64,000 nucleotides of DNA from Oscillospiraceae bacterium (lineage in GTDB: Bacteria > Bacillota > Clostridia > Oscillospirales > Oscillospiraceae), in assembly GCA_031261325.1 (NCBI GenBank), contig JAISKH010000007.1:1-64000 (forward strand). The letters run 5' to 3'. The position numbers were made by a program, and so were the translations under genes. The notes beneath the pieces are model-generated. The model saw only the letters and a list, made by a program, of their open reading frames with translations, made no database searches and was not told where the DNA came from. Below, one piece after another: positions 1 through 7,927 of the stretch (within the stretch, counting starts at the first letter, position 1; each line of letters begins with the position of its first letter).

Positions 1-54
1 CTGCGAGAATTTGAATTGCTTTCTCAGCGATTTGAGTTTTTCCGAAAAGTTCAT
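1..54 (-). CDS. XRE-family HTH regulator, N-terminal fragment at window edge
   Basis: Only the first 18 codons are inside the window; the gene continues past the left edge. The reverse strand reads MNFSEKLKSLRKQFKFSQ, the usual opening of the first helices of an XRE/Cro-type DNA-binding domain (compare GGKIKSLRKAREMTQEQLA in the regulator at 20949). An AAGGAGG ribosome site lies just upstream of the ATG. A promoter about 220 bases further upstream fits as its driver, leaving a leader of roughly 210 nt. The target is unknown. Confidence 0.75.
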   Translation of the reverse strand, partial: MNFSEKLKSLRKQFKFSQ

Positions 55-419
55 AGTAGTTGCCTCCTTGTTGGTTTGTACCACCATTATATGTCCGCTG
101 TGGTTTGCAAACAAGCAAGCGGAGCGTACATTGCAAGTTTTTTCTGCTACTTATCGTAGCATTGCGGAAAATTCGGGTCGCTTGGGTATCTCTGAACATT
201 TCGTGAAGCCTACATTCCGGCGCAACCTATGAGCAATCCGCAATAACACCAATCGTATACCTAAACCATTCTATTATAGCACACTAAGGGCTGAAATACA
301 AGCAGTAAGTGAAACTTTTCGCGGATAATCGACGCTTTGTTTGTTCATATTGCTGAATTTTCAGTTTCGGTAACATTTCTCCTTGACAAACATCTCGAAA
401 AGGCGACACCTCAATTTTT
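55..419. other. Intergenic region between XRE gene and dfx
   Basis: About 365 bases with no convincing gene. It holds the leader and promoter of the XRE gene. A 73-codon reading frame on the plus strand has no ribosome site and overlaps the XRE start, so I leave it out. No clear intrinsic terminator for dfx is visible, only an A/T-rich stretch after its stop. Confidence 0.5.
273..301 (-). promoter_or_regulatory. Promoter for the edge XRE gene
   Basis: On the minus strand TTGTAT is followed by 17 nt and then TATAAT. Transcription would run left toward the XRE start at 54. Confidence 0.6.
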
Positions 420-809
420 TCAGCCGTTAATCGCCGCGCTCCACAGTCCGTGGAGATTGCAGTATTCGTATACCGCGACGGGCTTTGCGCCCGCGACATT
501 GAACACGGCTGTCGGCGCGTCCCCCGGTGAGAGAATTTGCTTCTTCTTACCCGTCTCTGTCTGAACGTAAATCCACTCAATGAAGTGGTTGTCCTGCATC
601 GGGTGAAGCACCGAACCGACCTGAACGGACAGCGAGTCGCCGTCAAGCGTCGCGACGGGCACGTGCTTTTCCTGCGCCGCGTCCGTGGTGTTCGGCGTCA
701 GCGCGCTCATCGGTTGCCCGCAGCAGATGGGAGCCGTCGGCTCGTCCCCATAAACGTCCTCAATTTTGCCGCATATTGCGCAGCGGAAAAAGGTCAATTT
801 CTGTGCCAT
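420..809 (-). CDS. dfx: Desulfoferrodoxin (2Fe superoxide reductase)
   Basis: Superoxide reductase reduces superoxide to hydrogen peroxide in the cytoplasm of anaerobes using electrons from rubredoxin-type carriers. The 129-residue protein has both metal sites. The N-terminal desulforedoxin centre is Cys10, Cys13, Cys29, Cys30. The catalytic centre has His49 (after the conserved Glu47-Lys48), His69, His75, Cys117 and His120, in EKHV, HPMQDNH and EYCNLHG. Length and ligand spacing are those of class I enzymes. The ATG start has a GGGGAGG ribosome site. It is a single-gene unit with its own promoter and points to an oxygen-sensitive host. Confidence 0.96.
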   Translation of the reverse strand: MAQKLTFFRCAICGKIEDVYGDEPTAPICCGQPMSALTPNTTDAAQEKHVPVATLDGDSLSVQVGSVLHPMQDNHFIEWIYVQTETGKKKQILSPGDAPTAVFNVAGAKPVAVYEYCNLHGLWSAAING

Positions 810-859
810 GTTTGAATACCTCCCCTTAAATCTAGAATATTTTTCCTGTAACCTTTATC

Positions 860-888
860 AGCATAGCACAGTAAAATCTACATTGCAA
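860..888 (-). promoter_or_regulatory. dfx promoter
   Basis: Minus strand TTGCAA, 17-nt spacer, TATGCT, located about 50 bases before the dfx start. Confidence 0.7.
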
Positions 889-1035
889 GGCTGATTTGTA
901 ATTATTTCGGGTAACATTTTCATGAGATTGTTTCTTTTTTGTTGCTCTTTTTGTGTTGAAGTCTTGATAAAAAAGCTTTATCATTAAGGTAGAGCTTTAA
1001 GCTCTGAAAAATTTACAAATTAGGAGGGCACAGCA

Positions 1036-1578
1036 ATGGACAACGTATTTCGTAAGCCAAAGACGCACGACGAGTTCTCGTGGGAGAATCTCGGCAACAT
1101 TAAAGAAGGTCGCGGTGACCTCGGGGAAGAAATGCCGGTGCTTGTGTATAGACTGATGCAATACACAATGCTCGATGTACTTAGTAAGTCGTTCGGGCAA
1201 GAGGAAGCGAACGAGTATTTCCGTCAGGCGGGTTATCTCGCCGGCTCCGAGTTCGCGAAAAACACCCTTGACCTGAAAACGGACTTTGACACATTCCTCG
1301 CAAATCTCCACACGGCACTCGCAACCCTGAAAATCGGCATTCTGCGCATGGAAGCATTCGACCCCGAGACGGGCGAAATCACGCTGACGGTCGGGCAAGA
1401 CCTCGACTGCTCGGGACTTCCCGTCACGAACGAGACAGTCTGCAACTACGACGAGGGCTTCATCGCGGGCATCTTGAAGGAGTACACAGGCACCACCTAT
1501 GACGTGCGCGAGATAGACTGTTGGGCAAACGGCGACCGCGTATGCCGCTTCAACGGAAAGGCTCGCAAGCCGTCTTGA
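1036..1578 (+). CDS. V4R-domain small-molecule sensor protein
   Basis: A stand-alone 180-residue protein whose C-terminal two thirds match the V4R (4-vinyl reductase) fold, a ligand-binding domain of aromatic-responsive regulators and of chlorophyll and methanogenesis proteins. The signature is the closing DCWANGDRVCRF with two cysteines. No DNA-binding or membrane segment is present. It starts at ATG after AGGAGGGCACAGCA, and the GGDEF gene follows after 53 bases on the same strand, so it may feed ligand information to that protein (inference). A 7-bp inverted repeat, AGAGCTT-T-AAGCTCT, lies just upstream (991-1005). Confidence 0.85.
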   Translation: MDNVFRKPKTHDEFSWENLGNIKEGRGDLGEEMPVLVYRLMQYTMLDVLSKSFGQEEANEYFRQAGYLAGSEFAKNTLDLKTDFDTFLANLHTALATLKIGILRMEAFDPETGEITLTVGQDLDCSGLPVTNETVCNYDEGFIAGILKEYTGTTYDVREIDCWANGDRVCRFNGKARKPS

Positions 1579-1631
1579 CTGCAAACCGCGTCAACTAACC
1601 GTATCCGAAAAGAAAGGGGGCGGTACGGATT

Positions 1632-2873
1632 ATGAATCCTGTCGCGAATTATTTATTTGACTATCTGGGGAATGTCCTGTACAGCCCCGAAAAAGCGGAG
1701 CTTGACATTGACAAGTTGCCGAAAGACTTCCAAGAGCTTGGCGAGGGCATACTGTTCTTCGTAAAATGCGTGGAGGAAGTGCGCGCGTTCGCAAACGACC
1801 TGTCGCGCGGCAACCTGAAAGGCACGTATCCGTCCAGCGACAACGAGCTTGCCGCGCCGCTCAAAATGTTGCACAGCTCGCTGCGTCACCTCACGTGGCA
1901 GGCGCAGCAGGTCGCAAAGGGCGATTTCCGACAGCATGTCGATTTTCTCGGCGACTTCGCCGACGCGTTCAACCGAATGACGCGCCAGCTTAACGAACAG
2001 CGCGCGGCATTGCTCGAAGAGATTGCGAACTCGCGCCAACGCGAGCTTGCCCTTGCGCAGAGCAACGACTTGTTCGAGGTCGTAACAAAAGAAGCGTCCC
2101 AATGGCTCGTCGTCGTAGAGCGCGAGTCGTGCGACTGGCTGTTCACGAACTACCCCGTGCGCAATATTCTCGCTTATGACTATATGGAGCGGCAATTGCG
2201 CGACCAACTGCGCGAGCGCGTTAACGCGCAGGACGAAGAAAACGCGCAAGGCAACCCGGTGCTTGTGCTTGAGCACGAGCTTGGCGTACAGCACTTTTCG
2301 ATAATCGCGCGCCCCGTAACGTGGCGAACCCGCCCGTCTGTGGCGTTCATGCTGACGGACGTCAGCGAGGAATACGCGCATATACACGAGCTTGAGGACG
2401 TCGCGTTCCACGACCCGATGACAAGGCTGTTCAACCGCAATTACGGTATGCGGCACTTCGAGAAGCTGCTCGCCGAGAAGCGGCAGTTCGCGCTGTGCTT
2501 TGTCGATATTGACAACCTCAAGTACGTAAACGATAAGTACGGGCACAACGAGGGAGACAAGTACATACAAGTCGTTGCGGCGGAGCTGCGCACCTTCGCG
2601 CCGACGGCGACGGTTTGCCGTCTGGGCGGCGATGAGTTCATGCTGATGGCGCCGGACATGTCCGCGGCGGAAGCGGAAAACGTGCTCGAGGGACTGCGCG
2701 AGCAGTTAACGGCGCACAACAACGACTCCAAAACGGTGTATTTCCACAGCATGAGCTACGGCGTTGTGGATGTGCCGACGGACAACGAGCGGCTCGCGAG
2801 CGAGCTTCTCGCGGCGGCGGACGAAAAGATGTACCTATACAAGCGCGAACACAAAATGGAGCGCCGCAACTAA
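1632..2873 (+). CDS. GGDEF-domain diguanylate cyclase, cytoplasmic
   Basis: A 413-residue protein likely to make cyclic di-GMP. The N-terminal 130 residues look like a soluble HAMP-type helical region (QQVAKGDFRQHVDFLGD...FNRM), followed by a PAS-like middle and a GGDEF domain from about residue 265. The signature is RLGGDEF (GGDEF at residues 332-336), preceded by FVDIDNLKYVNDKYGHNEGD. The RxxD inhibitory site is not conserved (the position reads APTA), which suggests weak product inhibition. No membrane segment is seen. It is probably co-transcribed with the V4R gene and ends at a bidirectional hairpin. Confidence 0.9.
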   Translation: MNPVANYLFDYLGNVLYSPEKAELDIDKLPKDFQELGEGILFFVKCVEEVRAFANDLSRGNLKGTYPSSDNELAAPLKMLHSSLRHLTWQAQQVAKGDFRQHVDFLGDFADAFNRMTRQLNEQRAALLEEIANSRQRELALAQSNDLFEVVTKEASQWLVVVERESCDWLFTNYPVRNILAYDYMERQLRDQLRERVNAQDEENAQGNPVLVLEHELGVQHFSIIARPVTWRTRPSVAFMLTDVSEEYAHIHELEDVAFHDPMTRLFNRNYGMRHFEKLLAEKRQFALCFVDIDNLKYVNDKYGHNEGDKYIQVVAAELRTFAPTATVCRLGGDEFMLMAPDMSAAEAENVLEGLREQLTAHNNDSKTVYFHSMSYGVVDVPTDNERLASELLAAADEKMYLYKREHKMERRN

Positions 2874-2877
2874 ACGA

Positions 2878-2905
2878 AAAAGCCCCGCCGATTGGCGGGG
2901 CTTTT
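2878..2905. terminator. Bidirectional terminator between GGDEF gene and thioesterase
   Basis: A 12-bp stem of A-runs plus GCCCCGCC with a GATT loop and T-runs on both strands. It lies between two convergent genes. Confidence 0.9.
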
Positions 2906-2911
2906 CAATGC

Positions 2912-3340
2912 CTAAAGCTTTTTCGCGGTGGTAAACGCGTTGCCGTGCATCTCCGCGACGGCATTGCCAAGCTCGTCCGAAATCTCTATGCGGAATACCG
3001 ACATGTTGCGCCCGCGCGATAACTGCGTGGAGCGCGCGGTCAATGTTTTGCCCTTTGGCGCTTTCAGGAACGAGATTGAGCACGACTGCCCGACCGTCAC
3101 GCCCACATCCTCCCCGCGCAGCAACCCGAAGTTGCAATGCACGGCGAAAGCGAGGTCGGCAAGCGTGAAGATTGCGCCGCCTTGAACGCCGCCGGCGGCG
3201 TTTGAGTGCTCCGCCGTCAGGGGCAGGGAACACGTCACATGCTCCTCCGTAACGTCGTCAATAACGATGCCCGCGCTGGCGGCGAAGCGGTCGTTTGCGA
3301 AAAATTTGCGAATTTCATCAAGTGTCGGGAGCGGATTCAT
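2912..3340 (-). CDS. PaaI-type hotdog thioesterase
   Basis: A 142-residue hotdog protein of the PaaI/YdiI type, which hydrolyses acyl- or aroyl-CoA thioesters. The active-site helix reads HSNAAGGVQGGAIFTLADLA, with the conserved Asn, Gly-Gly and Asp. I chose ATG at 3340 because GGAGG precedes it by eight bases; an in-frame TTG at 3355 overlaps that ribosome site. It begins 25 bases after the symporter stop, so the two are probably one operon. That suggests linked uptake and CoA-ester handling of a carboxylate (inference). Confidence 0.88.
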   Translation of the reverse strand: MNPLPTLDEIRKFFANDRFAASAGIVIDDVTEEHVTCSLPLTAEHSNAAGGVQGGAIFTLADLAFAVHCNFGLLRGEDVGVTVGQSCSISFLKAPKGKTLTARSTQLSRGRNMSVFRIEISDELGNAVAEMHGNAFTTAKKL

Positions 3341-3364
3341 GAGCAATTCCTCCAATGCGTCATC

Positions 3365-4912
3365 TTAGCTGTCCTCCTCGTTGAGCACCTCGCTCGCAGT
3401 CGTGGTGACGGTGGTATTATAGCACGAGAAGCAGTTTTCGACAAGCTTGGGGTCGGGCTTTTTTGTCAGCAAACTGACAATCGGCACGATTACCAATCCC
3501 GCGAGCATTGTGAACGCGCCCGCGTTAATCGGCGACTGCAAGAGCGCGGGGAAGCTCGCGCGGAACAGAATGTTCGCAATCATGAACAGCGACGCGAACA
3601 GGAAGTTAACCCAAATCGCGGCGCGCGTCGTGCGCTTCCAATACAGCCCGTACAGGAACGGCGCGAGGAACGCGCCCGCCAGCGCGCCCCATGACACGCC
3701 CATAAGCTGTGCGATAAAAGTTATGCCGCCCTTGTATTGCACGATGGCGATAATGCCCGAAATCACGATAAACACCGCGACAAGTACGCGAATCGTAAAC
3801 AGCTGCGACTTCTCGTTCATCTTCTTGACGATGTTACCCTTGATAAAGTCAAGCGTGAACGTGGAGGCGGAAGCCATAACGAGCGAGGACAGCGTGGAAA
3901 TCGAAGCGGCGAACACGAGCACGATAACGATACCAATCAGCAGCGGCGAGAAATCGGACAGCATCGTCGGGATAACGGAGTCATAGCCGTTTGCCGCGAT
4001 GTCGATTTTCGCGCTGAACAATCTGCCGAACCCGCCGAGCAGGTAGCACCCGCCCGAGATGACGACGGCAAAGACCGTTGAGACGACGGTGCCCGTCGAA
4101 ATGTTCTTCTCGGACTTGATGGAATAGAACTTCTGCACCATTTGCGGCAGCCCCCACGTGCCGATTGAGGTCAGCAGCACAACGCCGAGCAGGTCTAGCG
4201 GCTTTGGTCCGAAGAACGACGTAAACACGCCCGGCATCGTGGAAGCGGCAGCGTCCTCAACGCGCGACAACGCGTCGATTGAGCCGCCGAACCCGCCGTT
4301 CACGCGCAGCACAGCCGCGATAACCGCGACGATACCGACGAGCATAATAATGCCCTGAATGAAGTCGTTAACCGCCGTCGCCGTGTAACCGCCGAGGATT
4401 ACGTAAATCGCGGTCAGCACAGCCATCGCGACGATGCAGATAGTAAAGTCAATGCCGAAAGCCATTGAAAACAGGCGCGACAGTCCGTTGTAAAGCGACG
4501 CGGTGTAAGGCACAAGAAAAACGAACGTTATAGCCGACGCGCCGATTTTCAGCCCGTTTGAAGCATAGCGTTTACCGAAAAAGTCCGGCATTGTCGAGCT
4601 GCCGAGGTGGTGCGTGATGATGCGCGTGCGGCGGGCGAGCACAACCCACGCGAGCAGGCAACCGATAAGCGCGTTGCCCAGCCCAATCCAAACGGCGGAC
4701 AGCCCGAACCTCCACCCAAATTGCCCCGCGTAACCGACGAACACGACGGCGGAGAAGTACGACGTGCCGTAAGCGAACGCCGTCAGCCAAGGACCGACGT
4801 TGCGCCCGCCGAGCACAAAGCTCGCGACCGTGGTGTTGCGCTTGCGGAAAATAAGCCCGACGGAGATAGTGATTGCAAAGAAAATGACGAGCAGCGCGGC
4901 TTTTGTAAACAT
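3365..4912 (-). CDS. Sodium:solute symporter (SSS family)
   Basis: A 515-residue polytopic membrane protein of the SSS/SLC5 family, importing a small solute with sodium. The opening MFTKAALLVIFFAITIS, the motif SFVLGGRNVGPWLTAFAYG and about 13 hydrophobic segments are typical. The substrate cannot be read from the sequence; panthothenate, proline and carboxylate carriers all share this form. Start ATG at 4912 has GGAGG at good distance, while an upstream frame extension lacks one. Its promoter lies inside a perfect 50-bp palindrome, so it is likely tightly regulated. A hotdog thioesterase follows in the operon. Confidence 0.92.
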   Translation of the reverse strand: MFTKAALLVIFFAITISVGLIFRKRNTTVASFVLGGRNVGPWLTAFAYGTSYFSAVVFVGYAGQFGWRFGLSAVWIGLGNALIGCLLAWVVLARRTRIITHHLGSSTMPDFFGKRYASNGLKIGASAITFVFLVPYTASLYNGLSRLFSMAFGIDFTICIVAMAVLTAIYVILGGYTATAVNDFIQGIIMLVGIVAVIAAVLRVNGGFGGSIDALSRVEDAAASTMPGVFTSFFGPKPLDLLGVVLLTSIGTWGLPQMVQKFYSIKSEKNISTGTVVSTVFAVVISGGCYLLGGFGRLFSAKIDIAANGYDSVIPTMLSDFSPLLIGIVIVLVFAASISTLSSLVMASASTFTLDFIKGNIVKKMNEKSQLFTIRVLVAVFIVISGIIAIVQYKGGITFIAQLMGVSWGALAGAFLAPFLYGLYWKRTTRAAIWVNFLFASLFMIANILFRASFPALLQSPINAGAFTMLAGLVIVPIVSLLTKKPDPKLVENCFSCYNTTVTTTASEVLNEEDS

Positions 4913-4957
4913 GTGTGCACCCTCCTGCGGCTCGCGTTTCGGCAAATGCGGCGAGCC

Positions 4958-5007
4958 TTATTCTTTTAGACGTTAAAGCTTTATAGCTTTAACGTCTAAA
5001 AGAATAA
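4958..5007. repeat. Perfect 50-bp palindrome over symporter promoter
   Basis: Two 23-base arms (4958-4980 and 4985-5007) are exact reverse complements around a 4-base centre TTAT. The arms are AT-rich and read TTATTCTTTTAGACG... outward. The palindrome contains the -10 element (5001-5006) and the predicted transcription start of the symporter operon, so it could be an operator or a 5' end hairpin of the mRNA. Confidence 0.9.
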
Positions 5008-5029
5008 CAGCAAAGAAACAGTTTGTCAA
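5001..5029 (-). promoter_or_regulatory. Symporter operon promoter
   Basis: Minus strand TTGACA, 17-nt spacer, TATTCT. The -10 lies in the palindrome 4958-5007. Confidence 0.8.
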
Positions 5030-5113
5030 GCAGAAATTTTCGCTGATTTTATAAGGCGAATCGCCCCGCCGACGGGGGATAAAAACAACGCCACGAACCC
5101 GCGAAAAAAGCAC

Positions 5114-5142
5114 TTGACACGGGCGGAATTATTGGTTATAAT
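5114..5142 (+). promoter_or_regulatory. tRNA-Glu promoter
   Basis: Exact consensus TTGACA, 17-nt spacer, TATAAT, ending 54 bases before the tRNA. Confidence 0.9.
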
Positions 5143-5196
5143 CATATAGCTGTTGAGACGCAGCGTCCCGCACAGCGCAAATCCCCAAAGTTAATC

Positions 5197-5271
5197 GGCC
5201 CGTTGGTCAAGTGGTCAAGACGGCGGCCTCTCACGCCGCAATCAGGAGTTCGACTCTCCTACGGGTCACCA
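5197..5271 (+). tRNA. tRNA-Glu (CTC)
   Basis: A cloverleaf of 75 nt with encoded CCA. The acceptor GGCCCGT pairs with ACGGGTC, allowing one G-T pair. The anticodon stem is GCGGC/GCCGC with loop CTCTCAC, giving anticodon CTC at 5230-5232, and the T arm is AGGAG-TTCGACT-CTCCT. It has its own consensus promoter and terminator. It lies convergent to the Pnkp-Hen1 RNA-repair operon. Confidence 0.96.
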
Positions 5272-5279
5272 ACAACAAC

Positions 5280-5317
5280 GCAAAAGACGAACTATTCAAA
5301 AATAGCTCGTCTTTTGC
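5280..5317 (+). terminator. tRNA-Glu terminator
   Basis: A 17-bp stem (one G-T pair) with loop CAAAA; the descending arm carries CGTCTTTTG. It lies 8 bases after the tRNA. Confidence 0.8.
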
Positions 5318-5346
5318 ATTCCCCCCACCAAAACCCACCAAAACAG

Positions 5347-5374
5347 CGGCTCGGTCACAACAAACCGAGCCGCC
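5347..5374 (-). terminator. Terminator of the hen1-pnkp operon
   Basis: A 10-bp stem GCGGCTCGGT/ACCGAGCCGC with an 8-base loop, followed on the minus strand by TGTTTT, 22 bases after the pnkp stop. Confidence 0.75.
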
Positions 5375-5395
5375 CTTATTTTCGCACCGCCAGCC

Positions 5396-7927
5396 CTACA
5401 ACCGCGGGTCCACAGGCTCGCTCTCCATGGCGAGCACGCCGAACACGCACTCGTGCACGCCGTACAGCGGCTCGCCGCCCACAAAGCGCTCCAGCGACTC
5501 AATTCCGAGCGCGAACTCGTTCAGCGCAAGGTTACGCTTGCGGTTCAGCGAGCGTTTTTTCAGCCGCGACATGTGCTCCGCCGTCGTGTACTCCGCGCCG
5601 TAAATAATGCGCAAATACTCGCGCCCGCGGCACTTGACGGCGGGTTGCAGCAACTCCGTGCCCTTAAACACCGTGAAGTCGTAGGGCTTAACGACCATAC
5701 CCTCACCGCCGCTCGACGTAAGCTCAACCCACCAATCGGTCGCCGCCGGCACGCTTGCGCCGTCCGCGAGGTCAACCACCATGTAGTCGGTCGCCATGAA
5801 AATCGGGTCAGTACCCGTGATAAACGCCTTAATCGTCTCCATGTGCCGCACGTGGTTCTCCGTGTTCCAAACCTTGCCCTCGGTCGCGAGAATGTGGAAC
5901 GGCGCGATGCGGTAGTCGTCGATGCCGTTGACAGTCCAACAATAGCGGCGATAAGCGTCCGTATAACGCTCAAGCATGTCGGATTTTTCGCGATAGCGGT
6001 CGAGCAATTCGGACAGCCCCGCGCCGTTCGGTTGCGCCGCCAACGCAGACTCCAACGCCGCGACAGCCGCGCGCGTCCCGTCGCGCCCCGCTCTGCCGAC
6101 AGGCGCGTATTGCTCAACAACAAGCTCGCGCGCCTTAGCCGACCACGGCATAAGCTCCGCGTCAAGGCACACCCAGTCCGTCGCGAACTCCGCCCAAAAG
6201 CCTGACCTGTCGAGCGCGACGTTCAGCCGCTCAAGCAGCGCGCGCTCCGTAACCGCGTCGTCGAAGAAGTGCCGCCCCGTGCGCGTGCTGATAATGCCGT
6301 TGCTGCCGTCGGCAACTCCGAAGCGTTGCGCCGCAACCTCCGCATTGCGGCACAGGACAATCACCGAGCGCGAACCCATGTGCTTGCGCTCACAGACGAC
6401 CTTATCAACCCCGCGCGAGCGGTAATACTCAAAAGCCTGCGTCGGGTACTCCAAATACTCCGGCAAGTCGCTCGTTTCGCACGGCGACATCGTCGGCGGC
6501 AGGTAAATCAACCAATGCGGGTCTGCGGCGTATCGGCTCATCACCTCAAGCGCGGCTGTCGATTGCTCCTCGCTAACCTTGACGCGCCCGCGCAGCTTAG
6601 TGCCGATATACCGCTTGCCAGAAATGTCCTCAATATCAAGCAAATCCTCGTCCTTTTCCGTCGGCGCGAGCGGACGAATCGGCGCGTAATACTCCCGCGC
6701 GGCCTCAACCTGAACGGTTTCGCGCTCGGGATAGCGGTAAGCCGTCAGCTTGCCGCCGAACACGCAGCCCGTGTCGATACACACCGCGCCGTTGACGTTG
6801 CGCACCTCCGGAATCGGCGTGTGCCCGTAAACGACGAGTGCCCGACCGCGATAATCCTCCGCCCACGGCAAGCGCACGGGCAAACCGAATTCGTCCGTCT
6901 CACCGTTCGTGTCGCCATACAAACAAAAGTCGCGTACGCGAGCGGACGCGCGACCTTGGTATTTCTCGGGCAAGCCTGCGTGCGCGACGACGAGCTTGCC
7001 GTCGTCAAATACATAGTGGCTGATTAAGCCGTCAATAAAGTCGGTCACGTCGCGCTTGAACCCGCCGACTTGGTTCTCAATTTGCTCCAGCGTAACTGCC
7101 AAGCCGTGCGACACCTGAACGCTGCTCCCGCGCAGGTGCTTCAGCAGCTTCGCGTCGTGGTTGCCGGGCACGCAATACGCGCCGCCCGACTTGTGCATGT
7201 TCATCACAAGCCGCAAAACCTCCGCGTTTTTCGGACCCCTGTCGCACAGGTCGCCGAGGAACACGGCTTTGCGTCCCACAGGCGGCGCCGCCGTAAAGCT
7301 CTCCGCGTCAACTTCGTAACCGAGCTTACGCAGCAATTCCGTCAGCTCGTCATAGCAACCGTGAACGTCGCCTATTATGTCGAACGGACCGTGCTCGCTC
7401 TTCCTGTCGTTCCAAAGCGGCGTGCGCACTATCTCACAATCCGCAATATCCGCTTCGCTTTTCAGCGTGTAAACGAACCGAAACCCGTCCTTTTTCAAGT
7501 ACTTCAGCGAGCGTTTTAGTTGCGCCGCCTGTTTCGCGATGACCGTCGAGCCGAAATTGCGGTCGTCGCGCTTCGCGTTGCGCTCGCGGCAGACCGACTC
7601 CGGCAGGTCGAGGACAATCGCGACGGCGTGAATATTCTGCTCCTTTGCTAGCTTGATAATCTCCTTGCGCGACTCCTCCTGCACGTTCGTCGCGTCAATC
7701 ACCGTCAGCAAACCAAGCTCCAAACGCTTCCGCGCGACGTAATACAGCGCGTCAAACGCCTGCGGCGAGACAGCCTGATTATTCTCGTCGTCGGAAATCA
7801 GCGCGCGGAAGTAGTCCGACGACAGCACCTCCGTCGGCTTAAAGCTCGTTTTCGCAAACGTGCTCTTGCCGCTGCCCGACACGCCGACGAGCGCGACAAT
7901 ACACAGCTCGGGAATCTCTATTCGCAT
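5396..7927 (-). CDS. pnkp: Polynucleotide kinase-phosphatase-ligase Pnkp (RNA repair)
   Basis: An 843-residue end-healing and sealing enzyme of bacterial RNA repair. The order of modules is that of Clostridium thermocellum Pnkp. A kinase with P-loop GVSGSGKS (residues 15-22) phosphorylates 5'-OH ends. A metallophosphatase with GDVHG (186-190), GDLCDRGP (225-232) and GNHD (255-258) removes 2',3'-cyclic phosphates. A ligase-like adenylyltransferase has KHMG with nucleotidyl lysine Lys515. The start overlaps the hen1 end by 10 bases, so translation is coupled. Known partners heal tRNAs cut by ribotoxins; sealing needs Hen1. All catalytic motifs I checked are present. Confidence 0.96.
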   Translation of the reverse strand: MRIEIPELCIVALVGVSGSGKSTFAKTSFKPTEVLSSDYFRALISDDENNQAVSPQAFDALYYVARKRLELGLLTVIDATNVQEESRKEIIKLAKEQNIHAVAIVLDLPESVCRERNAKRDDRNFGSTVIAKQAAQLKRSLKYLKKDGFRFVYTLKSEADIADCEIVRTPLWNDRKSEHGPFDIIGDVHGCYDELTELLRKLGYEVDAESFTAAPPVGRKAVFLGDLCDRGPKNAEVLRLVMNMHKSGGAYCVPGNHDAKLLKHLRGSSVQVSHGLAVTLEQIENQVGGFKRDVTDFIDGLISHYVFDDGKLVVAHAGLPEKYQGRASARVRDFCLYGDTNGETDEFGLPVRLPWAEDYRGRALVVYGHTPIPEVRNVNGAVCIDTGCVFGGKLTAYRYPERETVQVEAAREYYAPIRPLAPTEKDEDLLDIEDISGKRYIGTKLRGRVKVSEEQSTAALEVMSRYAADPHWLIYLPPTMSPCETSDLPEYLEYPTQAFEYYRSRGVDKVVCERKHMGSRSVIVLCRNAEVAAQRFGVADGSNGIISTRTGRHFFDDAVTERALLERLNVALDRSGFWAEFATDWVCLDAELMPWSAKARELVVEQYAPVGRAGRDGTRAAVAALESALAAQPNGAGLSELLDRYREKSDMLERYTDAYRRYCWTVNGIDDYRIAPFHILATEGKVWNTENHVRHMETIKAFITGTDPIFMATDYMVVDLADGASVPAATDWWVELTSSGGEGMVVKPYDFTVFKGTELLQPAVKCRGREYLRIIYGAEYTTAEHMSRLKKRSLNRKRNLALNEFALGIESLERFVGGEPLYGVHECVFGVLAMESEPVDPRL

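Noticed and set aside
11-232. 73-codon reading frame on the plus strand
   Set aside because: No ribosome site, no recognised pattern, and it overlaps the start of the XRE gene on the other strand.
1653-2570. 305-codon antisense frame opposite the GGDEF gene
   Set aside because: Shadow frame; the plus-strand GGDEF motifs are unambiguous.
5197-5320. tRNA-Glu as an integration site
   Set aside because: I looked for a second copy of the tRNA 3' end and for an integrase in the window and found neither.
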